Below are positions 1-7,705 of a stretch of 35,481 bases of DNA, piece by piece. The translations under genes and the position numbers were made by a program. Position 1 is the stretch's first letter. Every line of letters starts with the position of its first letter. Under the pieces are notes generated by a model. That model saw only the letters and a program-made list of their open reading frames with translations, was not told the origin of the DNA and made no database searches. The stretch is from Clostridiaceae bacterium (GTDB taxonomy: Bacteria > Bacillota > Clostridia > Oscillospirales > Acutalibacteraceae). Where the stretch lies: positions 1 through 35,481 of the forward strand of contig CAJGCA010000009.1 of assembly GCA_904501705.1 (NCBI GenBank), written 5' to 3'.

Positions 1-42
1 GAGCAGATCTTACGTTTGCAAAACAAGCTTCGCCGAAAATAA
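1..42 (+). CDS. C-terminal tail of an upstream gene (partial)
   Basis: Reading from base 1 gives 13 codons ending in the basic peptide EQILRLQNKLRRK followed by a TAA at 40-42. The stop lies against the ribosome binding site of the next gene (AAGGAGA, 41-47), an arrangement typical of operon neighbours. The peptide is too short to identify a family, and it could also be chance reading through a leader. Confidence 0.4.
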   Translation, partial: EQILRLQNKLRRK

Positions 43-51
43 GGAGACGGT

Positions 52-711
52 ATGATCACTTACGAACAATTAAAACAGAACGAGGACATCCGCACCTACA
101 TCCGTAAGGCGGACGAGTCGCTGGTTGCGCTCGGGTACACCGAACACAGCTTTGCGCACGTGTGCAAGGTGGCGGAGATCGCTGCTGATATTTTGCGGAC
201 GTTAGGACACGATGAACACACCATTGAACTCGTGAAGATCGCCGCGTATCTGCACGATATCGGCAATCTCGTCAACCGCGTCGAGCATTCGCAGAGCGGT
301 GCGGTGATGGCGTTCCGTCTGCTTGACCATATGGATATGGCCGCCGAGGATATTGCGACCATCGTCACCGCCATCGGCAACCACGACGAGGGAACGGGTG
401 TGGCGGTCAACGCCGTTGCAGCGGCACTGATCCTGGCAGATAAATCGGACGTGCGCCGCAGTCGTGTACGCAACCGCGATCTGAGCCGCTTTGATATCCA
501 CGATCGCGTCAATTTCTCGGTCGAACGCTCGGAGCTGACCATCAGCGCCGATAAGGAGAGCATCACGCTGGCACTGGACATCGACACCGAGGTCAGTTCC
601 GTAATGGATTATTTCGAGATTTTCCTTGCACGAATGACGCTTTGCCGTAAGGCGGCAGAAACGCTCGGATTGCGCTTTAAGCTGGTTATTAATCAGCAGG
701 AACTCCTCTAA
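52..711 (+). CDS. HD-domain phosphohydrolase
   Basis: A 219-residue soluble protein of the HD superfamily of metal-dependent phosphohydrolases. The metal-binding pattern is visible as H36, the paired H68-D69 (in LHDIGN), H79, H111 (in NHDEG) and D130 (in LADKSD). Such proteins hydrolyse phosphoester bonds in nucleotides or signalling nucleotides; the substrate cannot be read from sequence. The ATG follows AAGGAGA by four bases. The C-terminal ~90 residues form a second, less conserved region. It ends convergently with the downstream TauE-like gene, the two stop codons overlapping by four bases, with no terminator visible between them. Confidence 0.85.
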   Translation: MITYEQLKQNEDIRTYIRKADESLVALGYTEHSFAHVCKVAEIAADILRTLGHDEHTIELVKIAAYLHDIGNLVNRVEHSQSGAVMAFRLLDHMDMAAEDIATIVTAIGNHDEGTGVAVNAVAAALILADKSDVRRSRVRNRDLSRFDIHDRVNFSVERSELTISADKESITLALDIDTEVSSVMDYFEIFLARMTLCRKAAETLGLRFKLVINQQELL

Positions 712-1067
712 TGCTTTTTCGCACGTAGCTCCTTAACGCCGATATACAGCAAAAGAATGCCAAACAATCGCCGCAGCAGGTTTGTGTCCATATCGGCGGC
801 AAGCAGGGCGGTGGGGATAACGGCGGCGACGCCGCCGAGACTGCACCACAGCACCGCCTTCCATTCAATCGCCTTATGGCGGATATGCCCGATGAGGGCG
901 GCGGGCGCACAACCGATGAAATAGAGCAGGTTAATGCCGCCCGCGGTATATTGCGCGACCCCCGCGAAGGCGGTCAGGTACAGCACCAGCAGCGAGCCGC
1001 CGCCGATGCCGAAGCCGCTGATGATCCCCGTCAGCGTACCGATGAGCAGGGCGAAAAACCACATCAT
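708..1067 (-). CDS. TauE/SafE-family membrane protein, half-length (second of a pair)
   Basis: A 119-residue hydrophobic protein with about four membrane segments and the glycine-rich TauE/SafE repeat signature near its start (GTLTGIISGFGIGGGSLLVL). TauE/SafE proteins are inner-membrane anion permeases, linked in characterised members to sulfite, sulfoacetate or other organosulfur anions. Full-length members are about 250 residues and hold two such repeats; here each repeat is a separate gene. The start chosen is the ATG at 1067, whose ATGA overlaps the stop of the partner by four bases, implying translational coupling. A longer reading to 1235 would run through the partner in another frame and is rejected. 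Probable heterodimeric permease; substrate unknown. Confidence 0.8.
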   Translation of the reverse strand: MMWFFALLIGTLTGIISGFGIGGGSLLVLYLTAFAGVAQYTAGGINLLYFIGCAPAALIGHIRHKAIEWKAVLWCSLGGVAAVIPTALLAADMDTNLLRRLFGILLLYIGVKELRAKKH

Positions 1068-1423
1068 AATAACAACACCGCCTTCACGCCGCCGTAGAGA
1101 ATGAGCAGACCGAACAGCCGATGCAGCCACTCGGTCGGGATACGGCGGAAAAATTTTGCCGACAGCAGTCCGCCAAGGACGCCGCCGATGAGGTAGGGTA
1201 GAGCATCCGCCCATGCGTTGCCGCCCTTGAGGCAAAATAACCCATACGATACGATGGACAGTGGCAGGATGATGGCAATCGAGGTGGCAAACGCCTTCTT
1301 TTCCTCGAGCCCGATCCAGCCGATAAGCAGCGGCACAAGGAATAACCCGCCGCCCGCGCCGAACAGCCCGTTGGCAACACCTGCCAACCCGCCGGCTATT
1401 GCATAACGGTAATATTTTTTCAT
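1064..1423 (-). CDS. TauE/SafE-family membrane protein, half-length (first of a pair)
   Basis: A 119-residue integral membrane protein with the TauE/SafE repeat motif near its N-terminus (GGLAGVANGLFGAGGGLFL) and about four hydrophobic segments. It is the first gene of a two-gene minus-strand unit, and its TGA overlaps the ATG of the second half-gene. The start at ATG 1423 is preferred over the TTG at 1435 because a GGGGG tract lies six bases upstream of the ATG. Paired half-length TauE proteins are known in Firmicutes and presumably assemble into one pseudo-symmetric transporter. The anion transported cannot be told from sequence. Confidence 0.8.
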   Translation of the reverse strand: MKKYYRYAIAGGLAGVANGLFGAGGGLFLVPLLIGWIGLEEKKAFATSIAIILPLSIVSYGLFCLKGGNAWADALPYLIGGVLGGLLSAKFFRRIPTEWLHRLFGLLILYGGVKAVLLL

Positions 1424-1495
1424 AATAACCCCCAAAATAATACAGTTAACCTTAGTTTCACCTTAGTGCTTTGAAATATGAGCGGAGGAACCCTT

Positions 1496-3343
1496 ATGAT
1501 GAACAAAGAAATGCTGGAAGACTTGTTTTTACAGGTACAAAAGCCTGCGCGCTATACGGGCGGCGAGTTAAACAGCGTAGCAAAAGATCTCGCAGATGTG
1601 GCCGTGCGCTTTGCGTTCTGCTTCCCTGACCTTTACGAGGTCGGTATGTCGCATCTGGGGATGAAAATTCTGTATGCACAGTTTAATAATGAGCCTGACG
1701 TATGGTGTGAACGCGTATTTTCTCCCGACACGGATATGGAAGCCTTGATGCGCAAGCACCATATTCCGCTGTTTGGTCTGGAGAGCCGCGATCCGATACG
1801 GGAGTTCGATTTCATCGGCTTTACGGTGCAGTACGAGTTGTGCTATACTGCGATGCTGAATATGCTCGATCTCGCGGGCGTGCCGCTGCGCGCCGCCGAC
1901 CGCGACGAAAGCTTTCCGCTGGTGGTTGCGGGCGGCCCTTGCGTGTGTAATCCCGAGCCGATCGCGGATTTTGTGGATATCTTCTTCCTCGGCGAGGGCG
2001 AAGAGGTCGACCTTGAGGTTATTAACCTCTATAAAGAACATAAAAAGAAAGGCTATTCCAAGAAAGCCTTTTTGCGTGCCTGTGCGGATATCGAGGGCGT
2101 GTATATCCCGTCGCTGTACGAGCCGTCTTATAACGAGGACGGCACGATTAAGGCGGTGGAGCCGCTCGATGGTGTCAAGCCGACCGTGCGCAAGCGCATC
2201 ATCCGCGACCTGAACACCTGCTATTATCCCGAATATTTCGTCGTGCCGTACACCGATATTGTGCACGACCGCGCGATGAGCGAGATCTTCCGCGGCTGTA
2301 TTCGCGGATGTCGCTTCTGTCAGGCGGGCTTTATTTACCGTCCCGTGCGGGAGAAATCGGTGGACACCATCGACAAACAGAGTCACGACCTTTGCCGCTC
2401 GACGGGGTATGAGGAGTTTTCGCTGTCGTCGCTGTCGACGAGCGATTACACGAAACTGGAAGAGCTGCTTGACCGCCTGCTTGACTGGGCGGAGAAGGAG
2501 CACACCAACATCTCTCTGCCGTCCCTGCGTGTCGACGGCTTCTCGGATGAGCTGGTCAACCGCCTCAACGTCCTGCGCCGTGCAGGGCTGACCTTCGCCC
2601 CTGAGGCAGGCACCCAACGTCTGCGTGATGCGATCAATAAGAACCTCACCGAGGAGGAGATTCTTGATACCGCCGCTAAGGCGTTCCGCGGTGGCTGGAC
2701 GGCAGTGAAGTTGTACTTTATGATGGGTTTGCCAACCGAGACAATGGAGGACATTGAGGGGATGGCGGTACTCGGGCAGAAGATCGTCAACTGCTTCTAC
2801 GCCAACCCTGATAAGCCGAAGGGCAAGGGCGTGATGGTGAATATGAGCGCATCCTGCTTTGTGCCGAAGCCGTTTACACCGTTCCAGTGGGAGCCGCAGA
2901 CGACCATGCAGGAGCTGGAGGAAAAGCAGAAGCATCTCGTTGAATCGGTGCATACCAAGAAGATCTCGTTGAGCTGGCATGACGCCAAAACTAGCTTCCT
3001 TGAGGCGGTGCTTGCTCGCGGCGACCGCCGTCTGTGCCGCGTGCTGGAGCTCGCGCATGAGCGCGGCTTTAACCTTGACGCGTGGTCGGAGCATTTTAAT
3101 TTTGACGCGTGGATGGAGATCTTCCGCGAGATCGGGCTTGATCCCGCGTTTTATGCGAACCGTACGCGTCCGTATGACGAGGTGTTCCCGTGGGATCATC
3201 TTGACTACGGCGTGACTAAGAAGTTCCTTATCTCAGAGAACAAAAAGGCGCACGAGGCGGTCGCTACCCCGCATTGCCGTCAGGCGTGCTCGGGATGCGG
3301 CGCAGCGTGCTGGAAGGAGGGTGTGTGTGTTGAGAACCGTTAG
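1496..3343 (+). CDS. B12-binding-type radical SAM protein, TIGR03960 family
   Basis: About 615 residues. The N-terminal ~200 residues resemble a cobalamin-binding Rossmann domain as in other B12-type radical SAM enzymes (FPDLYEVGMSHLGMKILYAQ). The radical SAM core follows, with its 4Fe-4S ligands in CIRGCRFC (a CxxxCxxC motif starting at residue 268, base 2297). The C-terminus carries another cysteine cluster (HCRQACSGCGAACWKEGVC). The family is widespread in Clostridia and paired with a DUF2344 protein, as here; its reaction is not firmly established. The start is set at ATG 1496, five bases after GCGGAGGAA; the upstream ATG at 1478 lies 5' of that ribosome binding site. Confidence 0.85.
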   Translation: MMNKEMLEDLFLQVQKPARYTGGELNSVAKDLADVAVRFAFCFPDLYEVGMSHLGMKILYAQFNNEPDVWCERVFSPDTDMEALMRKHHIPLFGLESRDPIREFDFIGFTVQYELCYTAMLNMLDLAGVPLRAADRDESFPLVVAGGPCVCNPEPIADFVDIFFLGEGEEVDLEVINLYKEHKKKGYSKKAFLRACADIEGVYIPSLYEPSYNEDGTIKAVEPLDGVKPTVRKRIIRDLNTCYYPEYFVVPYTDIVHDRAMSEIFRGCIRGCRFCQAGFIYRPVREKSVDTIDKQSHDLCRSTGYEEFSLSSLSTSDYTKLEELLDRLLDWAEKEHTNISLPSLRVDGFSDELVNRLNVLRRAGLTFAPEAGTQRLRDAINKNLTEEEILDTAAKAFRGGWTAVKLYFMMGLPTETMEDIEGMAVLGQKIVNCFYANPDKPKGKGVMVNMSASCFVPKPFTPFQWEPQTTMQELEEKQKHLVESVHTKKISLSWHDAKTSFLEAVLARGDRRLCRVLELAHERGFNLDAWSEHFNFDAWMEIFREIGLDPAFYANRTRPYDEVFPWDHLDYGVTKKFLISENKKAHEAVATPHCRQACSGCGAACWKEGVCVENR

Positions 3344-3965
3344 AGTGGTCTTTTCCAAGACGGGACGCGCCCGCTTTATTTCCCATCTTGATCTCGTGCG
3401 CACAATGACCCGTGTGGTGCGGCGCGCCGAGATTCCGCTGTGGTATACCGAAGGCTTTAATCGCCATCCGTATCTCACCTTTGCCGCGCCGCTGTCGCTG
3501 GGGTTTGAGGGCCTGCGCGAGTCGATGGATCTGCGTTTGGAAGAGGATATGCCATACGACGAACTTGTCGCGCGTCTTAACACGGCGTTGCCCGAGGGGT
3601 TTGAGGCGATCTCCGCCGCCGAGGCGGTGCATAAGGTGGGGGCACTCACCGCGGCGCGTTACCGTCTACGATTTGATTGCCCGCCCGAGAAGATCACTGC
3701 TCTGCTCGCACAGCCGGAGATCTTGGTCGAAAAGCGCACCAAGAAGAAAACGATGAAGACACTGGACATCCGCCCTGCGTTTGCAGACGCGCAGGTGAGC
3801 GCATACGGTGAGGGGACGAAGGTAACGGTGACGTTGCCCGTCGGCAACGATACCGTTAACCCGAGCCTGCTTTTGCAGGCGCTTGGCGCCACTTCTGACG
3901 AAGAATACCACTTGCGTGTGCTGCGCCTTGATCTGCTCACCGCAGACGGAAAATCCTTTTGCTGA
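3327..3965 (+). CDS. Radical SAM-associated protein, TIGR03936/DUF2344 family
   Basis: About 212 residues. The N-terminus (VRVVFSKTGRARFISHLDL) and the region YTEGFNRHPYLTFAAPLSLG are characteristic of DUF2344, found next to or fused with the TIGR03960 radical SAM protein. It overlaps the end of that gene, consistent with co-translation and a shared complex. The start is ambiguous: AAGGAGG at 3314-3320 precedes GTG 3321 (too close), GTG 3327 (six-base spacer) and TTG 3330 (nine-base spacer, giving the usual MRTVRV start). No metal-binding cysteines are seen, so it is more likely a substrate-binding or tRNA-like-recognition partner than a redox enzyme; that role is inference. Confidence 0.8.
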   Translation: MLRTVRVVFSKTGRARFISHLDLVRTMTRVVRRAEIPLWYTEGFNRHPYLTFAAPLSLGFEGLRESMDLRLEEDMPYDELVARLNTALPEGFEAISAAEAVHKVGALTAARYRLRFDCPPEKITALLAQPEILVEKRTKKKTMKTLDIRPAFADAQVSAYGEGTKVTVTLPVGNDTVNPSLLLQALGATSDEEYHLRVLRLDLLTADGKSFC

Positions 3966-4005
3966 TGACGACAGAAAAATATTTTTCAGTTTTGCAAAAA
4001 AACAC

Positions 4006-4034
4006 TTGCATTTTGTATGCGACTGTGCTATGAT
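4006..4034 (+). promoter_or_regulatory. Promoter of rplS
   Basis: A sigma-A type promoter: -35 TTGCAT (4006-4011), a 17-base spacer, and -10 TATGAT (4029-4034). The predicted start near 4041 gives an unusually long leader of about 125 bases before the rplS ATG. Confidence 0.75.
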
Positions 4035-4040
4035 ACTACA

Positions 4041-4165
4041 GGTGTTTTTGGCCGCGAGTTCTCCTCGTGGGGGTTAATGCCTGGCGAAAGCACGACATTA
4101 AAGCGGATAGTCCTCTATCGGTCACCGATCGGTATGAATGTCTGAAAATTTTAGGAGGAACACAA
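4041..4165 (+). promoter_or_regulatory. Structured 5' leader of rplS (candidate r-protein autoregulatory element)
   Basis: The leader can fold into several short perfect helices. TTAATG (4074-4079) pairs with CATTAA (4096-4101) and encloses a GC-GAAA-GC tetraloop. GATAG (4106-4110) pairs with CTATC (4115-4119). ATCGG (4117-4121) pairs with CCGAT (4125-4129). The last two helices share bases 4117-4119 and therefore exclude each other. L19 leader RNAs are an established class in Firmicutes; whether this one belongs to that class needs a covariance-model search. Confidence 0.55.
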
Positions 4166-4510
4166 ATGGACGCATTGAAACTCATCGCTGGCGACAGCAT
4201 GAAGCAGGAAGCTCCGGTTTTCGGTATCGGTGACACGGTCCGCGTGGACGTGAAGATCCGTGAAGGTGACCGCGAGCGTATCCAGGCCTTCGAGGGCACG
4301 GTTATCGCGAAGAAGGGCAGCGGCGTTGCTGAGACCTTCACCGTTCGCCGTGTTGCTTACGGCGTTGGTGTGGAGAGAGTTTTCCCTCTGCACAGCCCGA
4401 ACGTAGCCGCTGTTAAGGTGGTTCGCTACGGTAAGGTTCGCCGCAGCAAGCTGTATTATCTGCGTGATCGCGTGGGTAAGGCTGCTAAGGTTAAAGAATT
4501 AATTAAATAA
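4166..4510 (+). CDS. rplS: 50S ribosomal protein L19
   Basis: A 114-residue protein with the full L19 signature: VRVDVKIREGDRERIQAFEG, then TFTVRRVAYGVGVERVFPLH, and the basic end GKVRRSKLYYLRDRVGKAAK. L19 sits at the interface of the 30S and 50S subunits. The ATG at 4166 follows TAGGAGGAA by five bases; a longer in-frame reading back to 4067 lies inside the structured leader and is rejected. The gene has its own promoter and a strong terminator, so it is largely a single transcription unit upstream of the lepB genes. Length and sequence are ordinary for the family. Confidence 0.97.
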   Translation: MDALKLIAGDSMKQEAPVFGIGDTVRVDVKIREGDRERIQAFEGTVIAKKGSGVAETFTVRRVAYGVGVERVFPLHSPNVAAVKVVRYGKVRRSKLYYLRDRVGKAAKVKELIK

Positions 4511-4516
4511 TTCGAC

Positions 4517-4544
4517 AAAAAAGGGGCTGAAAAGTCCCTTTTTT
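4517..4544 (+). terminator. Rho-independent terminator after rplS
   Basis: AAAAAAGGGGC (4517-4527) pairs with GTCCCTTTTTT (4534-4544) around a TGAAAA loop, with one G-T pair. It lies six bases past the rplS stop and is followed by further T-rich sequence. Confidence 0.85.
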
Positions 4545-4555
4545 GCTTTATTTTA

Positions 4556-4583
4556 TTGATTTTATATGATATAATGATATAAA
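4556..4583 (+). promoter_or_regulatory. Candidate promoter of the lepB-rbgA-rnhB unit
   Basis: TTGATT (4556-4561), a 16-base spacer and TATAAA (4578-4583). An overlapping perfect TATAAT (4570-4575) has only a weak -35 (TTTATT, 4547-4552), so the exact pair is uncertain. The region is strongly AT-rich just after the rplS terminator. Confidence 0.45.
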
Positions 4584-4615
4584 ATTTTCATTTTATGCGA
4601 TGAGAGGGTGAAGGA

Positions 4616-5194
4616 ATGGCTCGGATGCCCATAAATATCAATACAGACGCACGGCGCCGCTTGGCTGTTTCGGCCTACGATTGGGTCAGCACACTGGTGG
4701 TGTCGCTGCTGGTGTTGGTAATTGCTTTTACCTTTTTCTTGCGCATCATCCGTGTGGATGGCGATTCGATGGACAGCACTTTGCGGGATGGAGATCAACT
4801 GCTGATGATCACGACGGTCTCCGAGTATCGGCGCGGCGACATCGTTGTGGTCGATCGGTATACGATCGAGCCTTTGGTTAAGCGCGTCATTGCGGTTGGC
4901 GGCGATACGATCAAGATTGATACGAATGGCTTGGTTTATCTCAATGGCGATCTGCTCAGCGAGCCCTATGCGGCGAAATTCACGCCGCAAAAGGGCTGCA
5001 CAGAGACGGTTGTCATCCCGAACGGATACGTTTTCCTGTTGGGTGATAACCGTTCGGTGTCTCTTGACAGCCGCTCGGAGGAGATCGGTCTGGTGTTGGA
5101 GAAGGATCTGGTCGGCAAGGCGGTGTTCCGTGTGTCGCCGATTTCCGCCTTGGGTGGAATTTATTATAATATGGAGCAGAGCATGACGAATTGA
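4616..5194 (+). CDS. lepB: Signal peptidase I (first of a tandem pair)
   Basis: A 192-residue type I signal peptidase that cleaves signal peptides from exported proteins on the outer face of the membrane. One N-terminal membrane segment (about residues 25-45) is followed by the catalytic Ser/Lys dyad: S51 in GDSMDSTL (box B) and K89 in LVKRVIAVGGD (box D). Box E is GDNRSVSLDSR (143-153). This is the short Gram-positive form with a single membrane anchor. The ATG follows GAGGGTGAAGGA. The next gene is a diverged second copy starting 11 bases after this stop. The canonical D of the box E SxDSR pattern is present (D151). Confidence 0.93.
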   Translation: MARMPININTDARRRLAVSAYDWVSTLVVSLLVLVIAFTFFLRIIRVDGDSMDSTLRDGDQLLMITTVSEYRRGDIVVVDRYTIEPLVKRVIAVGGDTIKIDTNGLVYLNGDLLSEPYAAKFTPQKGCTETVVIPNGYVFLLGDNRSVSLDSRSEEIGLVLEKDLVGKAVFRVSPISALGGIYYNMEQSMTN

Positions 5195-5205
5195 GGGAGA
5201 TCGCG

Positions 5206-5742
5206 ATGGAAAAGCCTGTACAAAAAAACGAAAACAGCGCACTTTCCTCTTGTTTTGAATGGGTCTCTATGATGATTTTTGCGCTGGTGACAGTAACGCT
5301 TGTCTTTGCGTTACTCTTTCGCGTAGTTGGTGTCAGCGGCGATTCGATGAAAAACACGCTCCAAGACGGCGATCGACTGGTTTTGGTCACCCAGCTTTAC
5401 AAAATTGAGCGTGGCGATATCATCGTTGTCACCCGTGAGGGCGAAGAGCCGTACATCAAGCGTGTGATTGCCGTTGCCGGCGATACAATCGACATTGATG
5501 ATGAGAACGGCCTTGTGCTGCTCAACGGCAAGGCAATGAAGGAAGATTACGTGGCGGGCGGCTTTACACCGGCGTTCGAATTTGAAGGCCCGTATACTGT
5601 CAAGGACGGCGAGGTGTTCGCGATGGGCGATAACCGTATGTGGTCGCTTGATTGTCGTCAGCTTGGTGCGTTTTCTACAGATGAGATCGCGGGCGAGGCG
5701 GTGTTCCGCCTGTTCCCGCTTGAAACGATAGGCAAGATTTGA
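5206..5742 (+). CDS. lepB: Signal peptidase I (second of a tandem pair)
   Basis: A 178-residue type I signal peptidase with one N-terminal membrane segment (about residues 20-42), the catalytic serine S47 in GDSMKNTL and the general-base lysine K85 in YIKRVIAVAGD. Box E reads GDNRMWSLDCRQLGAF, with Cys in place of the usual Ser of the SLDSR pattern. The ATG at 5206 follows GAGGGAG; the in-frame TTG at 5191 lies upstream of that site. It is clearly related to its neighbour but strongly diverged, including the C-terminal domain, so this is an old duplication. Different substrate sets for the two enzymes are likely but unproven. Confidence 0.92.
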   Translation: MEKPVQKNENSALSSCFEWVSMMIFALVTVTLVFALLFRVVGVSGDSMKNTLQDGDRLVLVTQLYKIERGDIIVVTREGEEPYIKRVIAVAGDTIDIDDENGLVLLNGKAMKEDYVAGGFTPAFEFEGPYTVKDGEVFAMGDNRMWSLDCRQLGAFSTDEIAGEAVFRLFPLETIGKI

Positions 5743-5758
5743 GTTGGGAGGGTGACGG

Positions 5759-6715
5759 ATGGCGAAGTACAAGAAGAACACAAAACAATACAGCACGCCC
5801 CGCCGCCCGAAGCCGCATAAGAGCGCGCCCGCGACGGCGGATAAGGGTGAGACACGCGCGGAGAGCATCCAGTGGTTTCCCGGACATATGGCGCGCACCC
5901 GCCGTAAGATTCAGGAGAGTCTGTCGCAGGTCGACGCGGTCATTGAGATTGTCGACGCGCGTATTCCGCAGAGTAGCCGTAACCCTGAGCTGGACCACTG
6001 GGTCGGGCGTAAGCCGCGCCTGATCGTGCTCAACAAGGCGGATCTCGCGGACGAGGCGGCGACCAAGCGGTGGATTTCCTATTATGAGTCCCGCGGTATT
6101 GCGGCGATTGCGGTCGATTGCAAGAGCGGTCGCGGGTTTAATGGCTTTATGCCTGCCTTACGCCGTATTTTACGCGATCTGATTGAGAAATGGGAGAGCA
6201 AGGGGATGAACCACGCCATCCGCGCGATGATCGTCGGTATCCCAAACGTGGGGAAGAGCTCCTTTATCAACCGCCTCAACAAGGGCGGCAAAGCGAAGGT
6301 GGAGGATCGCCCCGGTGTCACCCGCCAGAACCAGTGGTTTGTGGTGGAAGGCGCGCAGCTGCTCGATACCCCGGGCGTGCTGTGGCCAAAGTTTGAGGAT
6401 CATACCGTGGCGCTGCATCTTGCCTTTACGGGCGCGATCAAGGATCAGGTGCTGGATATGGAGGAGATGGCGTGCGAGTTGCTTGGCATCCTCTCTCGTT
6501 CTTATCGCGAGCTGCTGACCGCCCGCTATAAGCTGACCGATGACCTTCCTGAGGACACCTGGGAACTGCTGCAACTCGTTGCCCGCAAGCGCGGGATGTT
6601 GGTCTCGGGCGGCGAGGTAGACACCGAGCGTGCCGCGATTATGCTGCTTGATGAATATCGCGGCGGCAAACTCGGCCGCATTTCTTTGGAAGATGCGAGG
6701 TGTTATGATGAATAA
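5759..6715 (+). CDS. rbgA: Ribosome biogenesis GTPase RbgA (YlqF)
   Basis: A 318-residue circularly permuted GTPase required for late 50S subunit assembly. The order of the GTP-binding motifs is permuted as expected: G4 NKAD comes first (about residues 91-94), then G1 GIPNVGKSS, G2 (PGVTR) and G3 DTPGVLWP. The N-terminal WFPGHMARTRRKI signature is diagnostic for YlqF/RbgA. An unusually basic, low-complexity N-terminal extension of about 37 residues precedes it. The ATG follows GGGAGGGTGAC. Its position after rplS and lepB and before rnhB matches the Bacillus gene order. It overlaps the rnhB start by 11 bases. Confidence 0.93.
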   Translation: MAKYKKNTKQYSTPRRPKPHKSAPATADKGETRAESIQWFPGHMARTRRKIQESLSQVDAVIEIVDARIPQSSRNPELDHWVGRKPRLIVLNKADLADEAATKRWISYYESRGIAAIAVDCKSGRGFNGFMPALRRILRDLIEKWESKGMNHAIRAMIVGIPNVGKSSFINRLNKGGKAKVEDRPGVTRQNQWFVVEGAQLLDTPGVLWPKFEDHTVALHLAFTGAIKDQVLDMEEMACELLGILSRSYRELLTARYKLTDDLPEDTWELLQLVARKRGMLVSGGEVDTERAAIMLLDEYRGGKLGRISLEDARCYDE

Positions 6716-7319
6716 TAACGAATTTGATGCCGCTCTGCACGCCGAGGGCATTTCTTGCTTTTGCGGCGTGGATGAGGCGGGACGCGGACCGCTGGCAGGC
6801 CCCGTCTATGCCGCCGCGGTGATTTTATCGCCCGATAAGCCTATCGAGGGCGTGGGCGACAGCAAAAAGCTGTCCGAGAAGAAGCGGGAAGCGCTGTTCG
6901 ACGTTATCTGCGAGCAGGCGGTCGCGTGTTGCATTGCCTCAGCGAGCGTAGAGGAGATTGAGGAGCATAACATATTGAATGCAACCTACCTTGCGATGAC
7001 CCGTGCGGTGGAGGGGCTGTCCGTCAGTCCCGAACTCGCGTTGATCGACGGTAACCGCATCCCGCCGATGCTGACCGTGCCTGCGAAATGTGTTGTAAAG
7101 GGGGATGCCTTGTCGGCGTCGATCGGCGCGGCTTCCATCCTTGCAAAGGTCGCGCGAGACCGCGTATTGCGCGAGGCGGATGCGCTGTATCCCGAATACG
7201 GCTTTGCTGTGCATAAGGGCTATGGCACCGCGGCGCACACGGCGGCACTGCGCGAGTTTGGCCCGTGCCCGATCCATCGCCCGAGCTTTCTTAAGAAGAT
7301 ATTGGGAGAAAAGGGCTGA
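6705..7319 (+). CDS. rnhB: Ribonuclease HII
   Basis: A 204-residue RNase HII, which removes ribonucleotides and RNA from RNA-DNA hybrids. The start of the fold shows CGVDEAGRGPLAGPVYAAAV with the acidic metal-binding pair D-E. Further family blocks are GVGDSKKLSEKKRE, ALIDGNRIPP (third acidic residue) and SASIGAASILAKVARDR, where the final D is catalytic. The C-terminus has the usual YGFAVHKGYGT and GPCPIHRPSF. ATG codons at 6705 and 6708 are both possible, behind GCGAGG. It overlaps rbgA upstream and shares TGATG with yraN downstream. Confidence 0.94.
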   Translation: MMNNNEFDAALHAEGISCFCGVDEAGRGPLAGPVYAAAVILSPDKPIEGVGDSKKLSEKKREALFDVICEQAVACCIASASVEEIEEHNILNATYLAMTRAVEGLSVSPELALIDGNRIPPMLTVPAKCVVKGDALSASIGAASILAKVARDRVLREADALYPEYGFAVHKGYGTAAHTAALREFGPCPIHRPSFLKKILGEKG

Positions 7320-7705
7320 TGGCAGGCATCTCCAAGGGTGTGATCGGCGAGACCATCGCCGCCCGCTTCCTGCGGGATAAGAAGTACATCATCCTCGCGG
7401 CAAACTACCGTTGCCGTTTTGGGGAGATCGACATAATCGCTGCTGACCGCTCGTATATTGCTTTTGTGGAAGTGAAGACCCGACGGGCGGACGCGCTGTA
7501 TACCCCGCGCGAGGCGGTCACCATCGCGAAGCAGCGGAGGATAATGCAGACCGCGTCAATGTACCTGAGTCACAACCCCATTGAGCGGCAACCCCGCTTT
7601 GACGTGATCGAGGTCGTCACCGCCACAGACGATCCTATGAATGTGGTAGAACTCAACCACATCATAGATGCTTATGAGGCGGGTGATCTGCATACGGCTT
7701 TTTGA
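7319..7705 (+). CDS. yraN: YraN family protein (UPF0102)
   Basis: A 128-residue protein with a restriction-endonuclease-like PD-(D/E)xK core: the family pattern GEIDIIA, then FVEVKTRR, where D, E and K are the presumed metal/catalytic residues. N-terminal G-x-x-GE-x-x-AARFL is also conserved in the family. Its biological role is unsettled; its fixed position after rnhB suggests nucleic-acid processing. The ATG overlaps the rnhB stop (TGATG). The C-terminal region overlaps the start of the following dipeptidase gene in another frame. Confidence 0.88.
   Translation: MAGISKGVIGETIAARFLRDKKYIILAANYRCRFGEIDIIAADRSYIAFVEVKTRRADALYTPREAVTIAKQRRIMQTASMYLSHNPIERQPRFDVIEVVTATDDPMNVVELNHIIDAYEAGDLHTAF

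Noticed and set aside
1568..3199. A 543-codon minus-strand open frame
   Set aside because: Antisense to the radical SAM gene; no ribosome binding site and no domain.
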